Origin: Protopterus annectens
Taxonomy: Eukaryota; Chordata; Ceratodontiformes; Protopteridae
Assembly (NCBI RefSeq): GCF_019279795.1
Contig: NC_056732.1
Coordinates: 1,078,944,430 to 1,079,008,429 of the forward strand
Direction: 5' to 3'
Length of the DNA stretch: 64,000 nt
Positions 44,330 through 54,775 of the stretch are shown here, piece by piece. The notes under the pieces were generated by a model that saw nothing but the letters and a program-made list of their open reading frames with translations, did no database searches and was not told the origin of the DNA. Position numbers and translations under genes: made by a program. Position 1 is the stretch's first letter, and each line of letters starts with the position of its first letter.

Positions 44330-45130
44330 TGTCCCTCCTCTGGGTCAGTAATGAAGGAGGGTCAAAACTCACCACTGACAATGGTGCAGAATGTTCACGT
44401 AGAACAAAAATAGGTACACACAGTATTTCAGATGCAACTCTCTGCACCAAGCATAATTTCACTAAAGAGCACACAGGGAGCACACTGCAGTCCTGGGGCT
44501 GGACTTCCTCTCCAGGCTCCAAATAAGACTCCACCTTTCTGTCTTCAGAAATCAGTGCTATGTGTCCCTGTTCCAAGTAGCTGACACACACACTCTTTGG
44601 AATTCAAATTTCACCCACACCCACAACTGGGAAAGGCTGGCACAGATTTAACCACTATCTCACCTCCACCCAGACTATAAAGTAGATTCACTGCCACCAG
44701 CCAGCTACTTTAAGTCTCTTAGCAGGGTATCCAATTACTCTTAGTAAAATTAATATTATACAAAAGGTAGTATTAATCAATCTGCAAGACTTTCAGGAGT
44801 GTGGTGTTACAGTGCCACTAAATAAATGCAAGTACTCTCAAGGGTTAACATATTTTCTAAACGACTAGCCACAATAAAAGGTTTAGATATATTTGATAAT
44901 AAATAAAAGAAAAGAACATGAGAATACTGAGTATCCATTTACAATGAACACCAGTGTTTAAATTCTCTGGAAATATATACAAATATCACAGATAGAAAGA
45001 CTCAGACAGATACAGAAAAACAATACTTTTAGCTAATCTCACTATATTTTCTTAACTGACTGAAGAATTACTGTTCCCTAGTTAAGTTACTTACTAAAGG
45101 AAGGCAAGATGAAGTGGGTGAGTGGTCTTG
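44330..45130 (-). mobile_element. Diverged solo LTR of the Gmr1-like family
   Basis: Matches, block by block and in the same orientation, the LTR at 57474-58480. Shared blocks are GGGGCTGG with AATAAGACTCC, TGTGTCCCTG-CAAGTAGCTGACACAC, GGGAAAGGCTGGCACAG, CCCAGACTATA, GTATCCAATTA and ATATTT-ATAATAAATA. Substitutions and small indels are numerous, so it is an older or sibling subfamily. I find no coding sequence on either side, which suggests a solo LTR left by recombination. The exact ends are uncertain. Confidence 0.6.
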
Positions 45131-46307
45131 CAGTTCCAAAACAGAGTGCTGAGAATCATCTGTCACATCGCTCACTAGTATCTAAATACAATTTCAGTGC
45201 TGACTACAGAATGACATTACATCTGGTCACCTGATTCTATGGTTCTCACACAATATCCTGACTAGAAGCTTGAGCAGCATCTGGCACAGATGTGTCACAA
45301 TTCACACATAGAGCTTTGCTAAGGTTTATTCCAGCATCTCGAGACTAAAATAATTCATATACTTCCACCTATCCTGTAAAGACTAACAAGCCATTCTCTG
45401 GCACCCCAGGGTAGCAATTAGTTCACCACTAAGGACAATAAGAGCAGGATCCCAACCCAGACATTGTATCTCTGGCTGTATTCAGACCTGTGAGATAAAA
45501 TCTTTATGGCCTAAACCAAGCCATTTAATTTCAAGTTATTTTTCTTAAGGTTTGCTGGTCTGAGCTTAACCCCTTCCATTCCAGCATCCTCTGTTAACAT
45601 ACATACATTTCACCAGTTACAATACAGTCTGACATACATTTATATTTGTTTTCTGTCCAGCAGGACCCACTGTTGATATGTTTTTAACACAAGCAACTTT
45701 AAAAATACATGTTTAACACAAGTACCTCTACAAATCATTTGATATTCAAATGGCATATAATTCTTTACAAAACCCCAGCTAGCTATGCTGGCATATGTTA
45801 CATGCACTGCCCTACTCTCTCTGGCATAGCTAACACTACCTCATATCATTTCAATATGTTATTAACAATATGCAGTTACTTTCCAGATTTACTTTGGACA
45901 TTCTGATCTTTATCATACTTTTGTAAGTTCAACAGCATTCTTTGTAATCTAGCTGAATCATAATATCTGATATCTTGAGAAAAAACTTTGAGAGATAGTG
46001 AACCATTTCAAGGAATTACAAAAATGTTAATTTAGCCTATGGTTTCTGCAATAATATTAATCACGGCACTGATGTTTCCCCATCTGGCTTCAAACCTTCA
46101 GCTTTCTGTATATGACCTATAGACCTGGCTTTCAGTTTTATTCTGCTTTGGACCTTTGTGCTTCAGTCTAACAGTATGAGGTAGCATGAATCATGATCTT
46201 CTTTGGCTGGTCTCACCCAGGTGAATTTTATATGATGTTAGTTACTCTAACAAGATCTTTGCTTATTTTAGCAAGTTCCCTAAAAAACACCAGCACCTAA
46301 ACAATAA
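45131..46307. other. No recognisable gene
   Basis: AT-rich sequence. The first few hundred bases may be the rest of the diverged LTR. Nothing else assigned. Confidence 0.4.
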
Positions 46308-46604
46308 CTAAAGGCAATCTAAGAAATCTGCACTACCCAAAAGGCTGTTAAAAGTATATTGCTTAAAGTTTACTTTATCCAGTATGATTTGCCAAAAGCC
46401 TTGATCTGCATATTGTTCAGAAAGGTATTTGACAACAGACATGCCAGAAACAGTCTCTTCAATAGCTTTCAGTGAATAGCGTTGGTCTGTAATCCATTTA
46501 TACAGAACTTGAGAGGCAATGCATATCTTTAGCTTGTCCTGATTAATAACTTTGACCATGCTGTTTACCCATTCAGTTAGCTCAACTTCTTTTGCATATA
46601 ACAA
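46308..46604 (-). CDS. Unrecognised 98-codon ORF, protein-like
   Basis: Minus-strand frame of about 99 codons, closed by TAG at 46308 and bounded upstream by TGA. Its composition looks protein-like: alternating hydrophobic and charged residues, no low complexity, segments such as ELTEWVNSMVKVINQDKLKI and ETVSGMSVVKYLSEQ. The first codon in the open stretch is TTG; the first ATG is M16 of the frame. I do not recognise a family. A fragment of an endogenous retroviral or other transposon protein is possible, as is chance. Surrounding DNA shows no splice signals that I can defend. Confidence 0.25.
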   Translation of the reverse strand: MLYAKEVELTEWVNSMVKVINQDKLKICIASQVLYKWITDQRYSLKAIEETVSGMSVVKYLSEQYADQGFWQIILDKVNFKQYTFNSLLGSADFLDCL

Positions 46605-47795
46605 GTGGTAATTTCAGTACTTTAAATGTAGTTCAGATAACACATTGCATTATGTTCCAATATCTAGCTAAAACTAATGTTTTTGTATATTCATAATGTC
46701 ACTCATTCAGCATATACCCAGTACTTTGTCTAATGTTTCTCTATCTGATGACGCCCAGTTTTAATAAAGGATATATGTACTTGCATAGGGCTGGTACTCA
46801 ATAAAGCTACATACCACCTGGAAGAGACTATATATTCAATATGTATGCAAATTAATCCCACCTCCATTGTTCATGATTTACAAACATGTGAATCATGGAG
46901 TTTGATATATGTTGAGAGTCAAACATTAACAGGACTCCATGTGTGGAATAACTGCGCCTAAAACATAATCAACAACCATGATCACAAGTAAAAGCAGCTT
47001 TGCTGAGTAGAACAGGGCTGAGCCACAACTACTGTTGGTCATTTATGATACCTCTCTGCATGATGTCAGAGCAACTACATAAAAGCATCTGAATATTGAA
47101 GCTGACTGTCATGCACAGAAACACCGCACAGTAGCCATATGTGCTATCCCTCCCAGTCATGTAATGAAACCGATCTTCTTCCAGTGGGAGTAGCTACTCC
47201 TTTGTATCTATTAATTTATATATATTTAAATTACTTTCAGTCTGCATCATGGCCAGAGTGCTACAAATGATTTTGAATCACATCTGGCCATGAAAATGGA
47301 TTGCTGTAGACTGTAGCAGAACTTATGGGAGATTGTGGTGTGAGTGCAGAGATAAAGTATGAGTAGAGCACACCACTCTTGTTGTATTTTACTTTGTTAG
47401 AAGTATCCTGACATTACATTGTCATTGTGTATAATATGCAGCTTTTCCATCTTTAGTGCAAAGGCCATAAACAGAGCAAATAATGTTCATTTAGAAAGTT
47501 GTTATAGTGGTTGGAACAAGCAGGAAAGTTATATAGCAGAGTAGCACTATGTGTCCTGCAATCACATTTCATTCTTACTGAGGACAGCAATGCACTACAC
47601 TACATGCAGGCTGTATACCTATATAGGGAAATGTGTTGGAAGTGCATGCAGAAACAGAGTGATATATTGAATGGACAAAATTGCAAACTATACGTCCAGA
47701 ACATTAGTAGGGCAGGAGCTGTTCTTTTATGAAGCTATGTCACCTGTGAACGTATTCTGAAGCAGTTTTTTTTCTTTTGCCACCTTTCTTTCTTT
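46605..47795. other. No recognisable gene
   Basis: Unassigned AT-rich DNA. Around 46740-46830 two AATAAAG words (TTTTAATAAAGGA and CTCAATAAAGCT) occur within 60 bp, possibly a retroelement 3' end. Nothing else. Confidence 0.35.
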
Positions 47796-47799
47796 GTGG

Positions 47800-48512
47800 T
47801 TGCAGTGTTTACTTTGATGATACACCTCCTTCAATGGTATCAACTTGCACTCGCCCACAAGCTAGTAAACCATACACTAAAAGTTCCATCCCTCCAAAAT
47901 CTACTCCAACCCTATCACACCACCAGACCACTACGATCCAGCAACAAAAACCACTTACAGGTCACTAAAGCCAATAACTCTGCTGGAGTAGCACTATTCT
48001 CTTGCAACATAGCCAAATTATGGAACTCCCTCCCACCCACAATTACCTCTGTACCATCATGCACCCACTACAAATCTTTACTAAAAGCGCACATAAAAAC
48101 ATGCTGGCTATGCCCTTGCAACTCCCCCTCTAATATCACCCACCCCATCCACCCACTACCTTTCTTTCCACCCCACTAACTACCTTGATTATAGCAAGCT
48201 TGGATGCTCATAAGCCTAACTACGTATTATACAGCAGTAATTTCTTATTGTAACAATTGTTAATGTATGTTATGTACTTCGCAGATGATAAAGATTCTAG
48301 TTGTCTACTGATGTACTATGTTCTTCATCTGTAACTATGTTTGTAATTTTTAATTGCTATGTTGATCAAATTGTTAATTGCTATGTAAATCCAATGTAAC
48401 TACTGTCTGCATATTTTAACTGTGGAGCTTTTCTCCCCGGGCCTCCGCTGAAAATGGACCTACGTCCAGTTGGACACTCCCGGTCAACAAATGTAAATAA
48501 ATAAATAAATGA
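47800..48512 (+). mobile_element. L2-like LINE, 5'-truncated 3' end
   Basis: Begins within the C-terminal part of ORF2 and ends in an (AAAT)n tail at about 48496-48512. The 3' segment at 48424-48495 has three small hairpins (GGAGCTTTTCTCC, GGACCTACGTCC, CCAGTTGG). It is the same as the reverse complement of 50535-50615, so both belong to one family. Truncation at the 5' side is usual for LINE insertions. Confidence 0.75.
47815..48179 (+). pseudogene. L2-like ORF2 C-terminal fragment
   Basis: The frame reads HLLQWYQLALAHKLVNHTLK, then NSAGVALFSCNIAKLWNSLP and HYKSLLKAHIKTCWL. It corresponds residue for residue in layout to the minus-strand copy at 50935-51414 (FYQLTIAHKALHHPE, IWNQLPPDL, FKTKLKLFLTNHWL). 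This region follows the RT thumb in Jockey-superfamily LINEs. It carries no catalytic motif. Open to the natural-looking stop, but without its 5' part. Confidence 0.75.
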
Positions 48513-49425
48513 ATAATAATACTGCATGACTTTGTTTTATGTTTGCTATTATGGAATTTTGGAACTGCTGCTGCTGCTATTTCTGAACTAGTCAGCTTTG
48601 AAGGTTGTTGTTTGGAAGGTGTGTTTTACAAATCATGGATTTATCAATATACATAGCTGTCAAAACAAATGCATACAATTGCTTGGAGCTTTAACTCAAA
48701 AAGATCAATAATCAGTATTAACTACTGAGCTGTGTCCACCCCATGCATCTAACATTACCCCATTATATGTGCAGGAGGGCCTTGTGTCTATGGTCAGACA
48801 TGAGGGTGATTCTCTTTTATTCTACGATTCTGTGATGTCTGGTCTGTATACAATGTTAATTAAACCCTTGCATGGACACTTTGTGGCCACATAAAACAGT
48901 CAGTCTATTATCACAAAATCATGTAAGTCACTAAACTCACCTTCTCTAGCTCTGTTTATGAGCATGGTTACATTAGCATGTGTCATTTCTTGCACTCCTT
49001 GATTTCTGGTAAGAATATATGTCTTGTACATGAAAGACATTTCTTTGCCTCACAAAATGCTTGAAATTTTGTCTGCCTTTAATGCTAATTTGTCTTTTTC
49101 CCTTAATTGAAGCTAAAAGTATTAAATATATTTAAAGCTTCTTCAACGGTGATATGCAAAAAAGTTGTATAGTAAACTTTTTCTGTTTTCCCTTCCTGCA
49201 TTTCCACTTGAAGGGAGATGTAACTCAAACATCCAGATCCAAAGCTTACAGTTATCAGACAAGTGATATTGTAGTTAATGAGACAATGGTGGACAGATGC
49301 TCTAAGGCAAAATGAAGAGTTTCAGGAAGGTAAAGACTAAAAGAAATTGGTGGTTCAGCATTTTTCTACACAAATGTCTTGCCATGAAATTCGTAAGCAT
49401 ATGGTGTAAAAACTCCACTGCCAAT
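48513..49425. other. No recognisable gene
   Basis: Unassigned AT-rich sequence after the LINE tail. Confidence 0.45.
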
Positions 49426-49492
49426 CATAAGCGGACAAGGTGATCTGCTGTGGCGACCCCTAACCGGGAAAAAAGCTGAAAGAAGAAGAAGT
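49426..49492 (+). repeat. Retroposon 3' tail with (GAA)n
   Basis: CTGTGGCGACCCCTAACCGGG followed by AAAAAGCTGAAAGAAGAAGAAG resembles the conserved 3' tail shared by fish and amphibian SINE/LINE families that end in GAA repeats (recalled, not checked). Only the tail is visible; I cannot place a head. Confidence 0.4.
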
Positions 49493-50511
49493 ATGCAATG
49501 GTGTACAATGCAGCAGTACTCACAGCATTGTATGCCCTTCACAATAGAGTGCTATTCATAAAATGTACTGTGGTGCACAATGGCACCCAACAGCTGTTCA
49601 TTAATAGTGCACTGCAATAGTATGCATACATAGATGGATAATGCTGCACTGTTACTGCCACAGCACACAACAAGTACATCACTGGTCCATACTGGTGCAC
49701 ATGTAGCAGCAATAACAGGTTACTGAAGTATGAGGGGTGCAGTAATGATATCCAGTATTAGTGGACACTAAGTGGTACACTGTAACAGTACATAGAAAAT
49801 ACATATAGATATATATTGTGTCGCATGTCAGTGACAGAATAAATGAGAAAGATAACCACAGGTAGAAGTGACTTTTATGTAATAACTATAAATATCAGGA
49901 ATATAATGCATATGGTAAAAAAAACAGTTTGTAACAGCAATGACAACTATATACAATATACACAGAATTCCAAAATAATGAGAAAAAAACGTGTCCTGTA
50001 ACGTGTGCAAAATCCTGTAGAACCACTGCTGGACAGTTGGCATGTCATATGGTGTGTTCCTGTTGCTGCTACAATAGCGGACAACTGCAGTGATATAGAA
50101 TGGCCTCCTATTGGTTTGCAAACACTGGGCAATGAGGTTTGTGATGCCCAGTACCTGACATCCTTGTTAGGGAACAAAGGTCTGCATAACCCAGTTGTTG
50201 GCATGTACACCCAAAGAAGGATGGCTCCATGCCATAAATGTAGCCTGGTAAATAATTAATGTTGTCAAAATATTATGGTTCCATTAATTATAAAAGAATT
50301 TTTCCTCCTTCTTCTGTTGGTACCCATCAGAGCATTAGGACATCAGGAACATGCTGGATATAATGGCGCATCATCAACATGACATCCCACAGGCCTCTTA
50401 CAGTGGTGGTACTAATAGAAAGGTCCTTCAACATCATACCAACCACAGAAAGGGCTGGACCACTGAGCAGACACTCACCCATATCACTTCACAAAGTGAC
50501 TGCCACCCTGA
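49493..50511. other. Unassigned; possible Harbinger transposase N-terminal scrap
   Basis: On the minus strand around 50210-49990, frames give CRPLFPNKDVRYW, then RNTPYDMPTVQQWFYRILHTL. This resembles the region T-x-R-S-H-A-M-P-x-x-Q-Q-V-L-x-A-L before the DDE core in Harbinger transposases. Two frames are involved and no catalytic motif is seen. Weak evidence. Confidence 0.25.
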
Positions 50512-50934
50512 TTTATTTATTATTTATTTATTTTACATTTGTTAACCGGGCTAGTCCAACTGGATACATGTCCATTTTCAGTGGAGGCCCGAGGAGAAAA
50601 GCTCCGCTAACTACTACATAACAGGTTAAGAATATACAAAATTATACAATTATACAATAAAAAAAATAAAAACATTTGCTTTAAACCTTTTACAGGCTGT
50701 CTAGGTATTAGAGTACAATTAGAGGCATAGCAGGTGAATAGGTTTAGATGCTTTACTAAGTTATGGTGATTCTACCTTCTACATAAGTAGTAACATTTAG
50801 AATTTTTTGTCTCTTTAAGAGGGGGAGTAACAGAAACATTTAAGAGGTGGAAAGTGGAATATGCTAGGGTAGGAAGAAAAGGAGAGGGAGGTCAGATGAA
50901 AAGGATTGAGGGAAAATAAGAGACAGAAAAGTGG

Positions 50935-51414
50935 TTACCCTGGGTTATAGCAAGAGCAGAGCCAGTGGTTGGTTAGGAAGAGTTTAAGTTTGGTTTTAAA
51001 TTGTGGAATTGTAGTCAAGGATGTGAGGTCTGGTGGAAGTTGATTCCAAATTTTGCCAACTGAGTTGGAAAATGTGGAGTCACCAGCTAGATTATTTGAT
51101 CGGGAAGTTTGAATCTGTATTTTGTTAAAGGAGCGGAGGTTCTTCATGTTGTTATAGGGTTTTATGAGGGTGGAGAGCATTGGTGTGTTCTCAGGGTGAT
51201 GCAGGGCTTTATGGGCGATGGTAAGTTGATAGAATTGTATAAGGTGGGGTAGTTCCAACCACCCTAGTTTTGTTAGATTCAAACAATGGTGAGTTCTATA
51301 TGGAGAGGCAGTTGCAAATCTGGCAATGTTGTTGTATGATGTGGCTAGTTTATTGAGGTTATGCTTAGAAAGATTAGTGTATATGGAGGAAGCATATAAT
51401 AGGGTGGAGATCAA
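50935..51414 (-). pseudogene. L2-like ORF2 C-terminal part
   Basis: Continues the RT frame after a break between 51613 and 51415. It reads MISTLLYASSIYTNLSKHNL, NKLATSYNNIARFATASPYR, LGWLELPHLIQFYQLTIAHK, IWNQLPPDL and FKTKLKLFLTNHWLC. This is the post-RT region typical of L2-like LINEs. The intervening 200 bp contain stops in this frame. Confidence 0.8.
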
Positions 51415-51613
51415 GTGTGTTCTCGCTATAGTGGTTCTGGCTTCAGGTGTTAAGAAAGATTTGATTCTGTAGAGAACCTAGTTTTCTGTTAGTTGTTTTA
51501 TTGTGGAGTTGATATGAAAGTCAAATTTTAGTTGGTTATCAATAGTAATTCCCAAGAGTTTTGTTGTTTGGTCTGGAGCTATGAGGGTACCATTGTTAGA
51601 TGTGAGTGTAAAA

Positions 51614-52507
51614 TCAATAGGGCGATAGGTGAGTAGGTGGAAAGAGGAGAAGTTTGGTTTTCTTGGGGTTGAGGAGGAGACAGTGGTTAGAGAACCATTG
51701 CTCTATGGTGGAGAAGGTTTTTTGTGTAAGGGAGTGAAGTTCAGTCTGGGTAGAGGCAGAGCAAATGATGGTGGTGTCATCAGCGTATTGAATACAAGTA
51801 GATGAAGGAGTGGCTAGGTGAAGATCATTTATAAAAATGGAAAACAGAAGAGGACCTAAGATGGAGCCTTGAGGGACCCCGATAGAGGTTGGGAGAAGAT
51901 CAGAGAGATGGTTGTCCCATAGTACTGCTTGTTTGCGATTAGCAAGATAGGATGTGAACCAGCTTAGGGCGAGGTTGTCCAGAGAGAGGGAATTGAGGCG
52001 ATGTAAGAGGAGTTGGTGATTAACCATGTCAAAGGCTTTTGACAGGTCTACGAAGAATGCTGAGGAGGGAGTATTGTTGTTGCGATTTATGTTAATTGAG
52101 TCGGTGAAAGATAATAATGCTGTGGTAGTACTATGGAATGGTCGAAACCCATGTTGGCAGTTAGCTAAGAGATTGTTGCTTAACAGGTGATTAAGTAACT
52201 GTTTGTGGATGCATTTTTCCATTATTTTTGCAAGAGGAGACAGTAATGCTATGGGGTGGAAATTAGAGTATTCCAAAGAGTCACCTCCTTTGAAGAGAGG
52301 GATAATGTGCGAGATTTTCCAGACTGAAGGGATAGTACTTTCTTTTATAGTCCTATTGATCAATAGAGAGATGGGGTAGGCTATTGCTTTGGCACCTAGT
52401 TGGAGATATTCTGCTGGTAATTTGTCAGCTGAAGGGGTTGTTGGCTTAAGTTTTTGAAGTAAGGACAGAATATAGGAGGTGGGTATGGGTTGGAGGTGAA
52501 AAGGCAT
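51614..52507 (-). CDS. L2-like reverse transcriptase fragment, 297 codons open
   Basis: Carries, in order, ISHIIPLFKGGDSLEYSNFH (motif 1-2; Asn-Phe-His in place of the usual Asn-Tyr-Arg), AFFVDLSKAFDMVNHQLLLH (motif A), SWFTSYLANRKQAV, IGVPQGSILGPLLFSIFIND (motif B) and IQYADDTTII (motif C with the YADD catalytic pair). It ends in LLLFPPTHLSPY at a TAG. Endonuclease is missing. The frame is intact over all RT motifs but cannot be an active element without the 5' part. Clade assignment (L2/CR1/Rex side of the Jockey superfamily) is from motif style only. Confidence 0.85.
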   Translation of the reverse strand: MPFHLQPIPTSYILSLLQKLKPTTPSADKLPAEYLQLGAKAIAYPISLLINRTIKESTIPSVWKISHIIPLFKGGDSLEYSNFHPIALLSPLAKIMEKCIHKQLLNHLLSNNLLANCQHGFRPFHSTTTALLSFTDSININRNNNTPSSAFFVDLSKAFDMVNHQLLLHRLNSLSLDNLALSWFTSYLANRKQAVLWDNHLSDLLPTSIGVPQGSILGPLLFSIFINDLHLATPSSTCIQYADDTTIICSASTQTELHSLTQKTFSTIEQWFSNHCLLLNPKKTKLLLFPPTHLSPY

Positions 52508-52963
52508 GGTGTGATGGTGTGTTCTGCAAAGCAGAAGTGTAATGTCTTATGTAGTTATGATGACACCATGCTACTATGATCTGATACATGCAACATATAC
52601 ACAAGTTTCAAAGGTATACAGAATTGCAATTATGCAGGCACACTGTCACTCTATGTATATAGAAGTATTAAATCATGCCATGTACCTATCCCTAACACAC
52701 TCATGCACACAAATACACATACTCATGCACACACAAACACCACATGCACATCCAGACACACATTCATAGAACACAAAGGATATAAGATACCTTTTATAAG
52801 ATCATGTTTTACAATTCAGCTGCTCAAAGCTTCAAAATAGCATGATTCCTTTGTAAAGAGCTACTAAGTAAAACAGCATTCTGTTCCTATTGGCTAACAT
52901 TACATATAAAAAGTGCCAGTGTTTTTATGTGAATATGCTGCATACTATCTGTATCTTTAAATT

Positions 52964-53031
<68 letters not shown>

Positions 53032-53334
53032 GTAGAGAGAGAAAGCAAACAAACAAATGTTGAACATTGACAAACATTGACATGCTACTATGTATGCTAA
53101 TCCTTAGAACATGCAATTAATAAAACAATGTTTTTGATAGGGGTAAACCACCCTGCACCTCCCCAAGTGAGGGCTTTCACCCTCACATCCCCTGCTACTT
53201 ATTATTCTTACTCTGAGATCACACAATCCCATGGCAAAAAGCATATTCCCCAATGCCAGGGATTATCCATTAAAGTACAACTGTTGACCATCTGTATAGC
53301 TGACAAAAGTGTGTTGACAATTTAAAGGTCAGTT
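52508..53334. other. No recognisable gene; (TA)n run
   Basis: Unassigned sequence with a CA-rich patch (52690-52765) and an uninterrupted (TA)n run at 52966-53030. Confidence 0.5.
52966..53030. repeat. (TA)n microsatellite
   Basis: About 32 TA units. Confidence 0.95.
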
Positions 53335-53353
53335 TTAGCTAAATTTGGTTAAG

Positions 53354-53354
<1 letters not shown>

Positions 53355-53434
<80 letters not shown>

Positions 53435-53441
53435 GTGACTG

Positions 53442-53479
<38 letters not shown>
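53355..53479. repeat. (TG)n and (TA)n at the broken end of the gypsy element
   Basis: TG run 53355-53426, short linker, TA run 53445-53479. The gypsy RT similarity stops exactly at the TA run, so the element is cut off here. Confidence 0.9.
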
Positions 53480-53480
<1 letters not shown>

Positions 53481-54026
53481 TACCACTCCCCACTCTATGT
53501 CCTAGGTAGGAGACCTCAGCCATACCCACCTGACATTTGCTCGGCTTAATAGTCAACCCTGCCCTCTGTAGTCTTCCGAGCACCTCTCTGAAATGCTGAA
53601 GGTGCTCTGGCCAGGAATGGCTGTAGATGACAATATCATCTAAATAAGCAAGGGCAAACCCTCCTGCTAGGATATTATCTACCAGTCTCTGGAAAGTCGC
53701 TGGGGCATTCTTCATCCCAAAGGGCATCTTTGTGAACTCATACAAGCCAAAAGGAGTCACAAAGGCTGACCTCTCTCTCTAGCACTGGGAATCAAGGGCA
53801 CCTGCCAGTAACCCTTGGTAAGATCAGTGGTTGTAAGATACTTAGCCCCACCCAGCTGCTCTAGGGCCTCATCTGTCCTAGGCATGGGGTAAGCATCCAA
53901 CTCCATGTGACTATTTAATTTCCTGTAGTCCACACAAAACCTGGTGCTGCCATCCTTATTTGGCACCAGCAACACTGGGGAGGCCCAGGGACTGTTGAAC
54001 TCTTGAAACACTCCTAGTTCCAACAT
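53480..54026 (-). pseudogene. Gmr1-like reverse transcriptase, truncated
   Basis: Frame 54026-53757 has MLELGVFQEFNSPWASPVLL, DGSTRFCVDYRKLNSHM, YLTTTDLTKGYWQVPL (motif A). Frame 53760-53480 has TPFGLYEFTKMPFGMKNAPATF (motif B region), YLDDIVIYS (catalytic box, about 53646-53635) and CQVGMAEVSYLGHRV, then runs into microsatellite DNA. RNase H is missing. A frameshift separates the two frames at about 53760. Confidence 0.85.
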
Positions 54027-54043
54027 CTCCTGTATCTCCTCCC

Positions 54044-54604
54044 TCAGGGTCTATCTGACTCTCTCAGGCACCCTATAAGGGGCTGTCTAATGGGCCTTTG
54101 GGGTCCTGTATTCACCTGGTGCTGCACCAGGTGAGTGCAACTTGGTTTCCCACTGAACATGTCCCCAAATTCCTGCAACACTGCTTGGATTTCTTGAACC
54201 TGGGTAGGAGATAGCTGCTTTGACATTGCAACCCCTTCCACTGAGGTGTCAGCCCGAGCCTCACTGAGGAGATCAGTCCCCAGATCTCCCTCAGACTCCT
54301 CCTGCAATCCACTGCAAATGCTCAGCACAAGGGCCTCCCTATCATGGTAAGGTTTCATCATGTTAATATGGTACAATTTGTGCCCCTGCCATCTGCCTAG
54401 CAGTTTCACCATGTAGTTAACATCGCTTACCTTTCTCATCACCTTGTAGGGTACCTCACAAGCTGCTTGTAGCTTGTTGCGTCTGACAGGAATGAGAACC
54501 ATTACCTGCTGCCCCAGAGCATACTCTCTAGCTCGAGCATTCCTGTCATAGCACACCTGTTTCTGTTGTTGAGCTTCTGCCAGGTTCTCCTGGGCCAAGC
54601 CCAT
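54044..54604 (-). pseudogene. Gmr1-like integrase C-terminus to RT linker
   Basis: Reads NLAEAQQQKQVCYDRNARAR, then QQVMVLIPVRRNKLQAACEV and PYKVMRKVSDVNYMVKL with YHINMMKPY, the GPY/F-like integrase C-terminal module. An acidic linker follows, then SPTQVQEIQAVLQEFGDMFS and HLVQHQVNTGPQRPIRQP, the usual lead-in to gypsy RT. This physically ties integrase upstream of RT in one polyprotein. Confidence 0.8.
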
Positions 54605-54775
54605 GAGTTCACTGAGCCTAGTCCTGAGGTTTAGGACGTATGCCTCAACAGACTCCTTGTGAGACTCGCACTCACCTTCCCACTCATCTCAAATTAAATC
54701 TAGAGGTCCTCTCACCCTATGTCCATACAGCAACACAAAGGGTGAAAAACTTGTGGATTCCTGGGGAACTTCTCT

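Larger units (their letters stand above)
50512..52507 (-). mobile_element. L2-like LINE, minus strand, 5'-truncated
   Basis: About 2 kb: RT, C-terminal region, 3' UTR with the structured end (50535-50615) and an A/T-rich tail (TTTATTTATTATTTATTTA on the plus strand at about 50512-50533). The RT open frame begins abruptly at about 52507 without endonuclease, so it is 5' truncated. Long open frames suggest it is younger than the CR1 relic. Confidence 0.82.

Noticed and set aside
44235..44591. 118-codon minus frame
   Set aside because: Falls inside the diverged LTR, which is non-coding in the better copy at 57474-58480.
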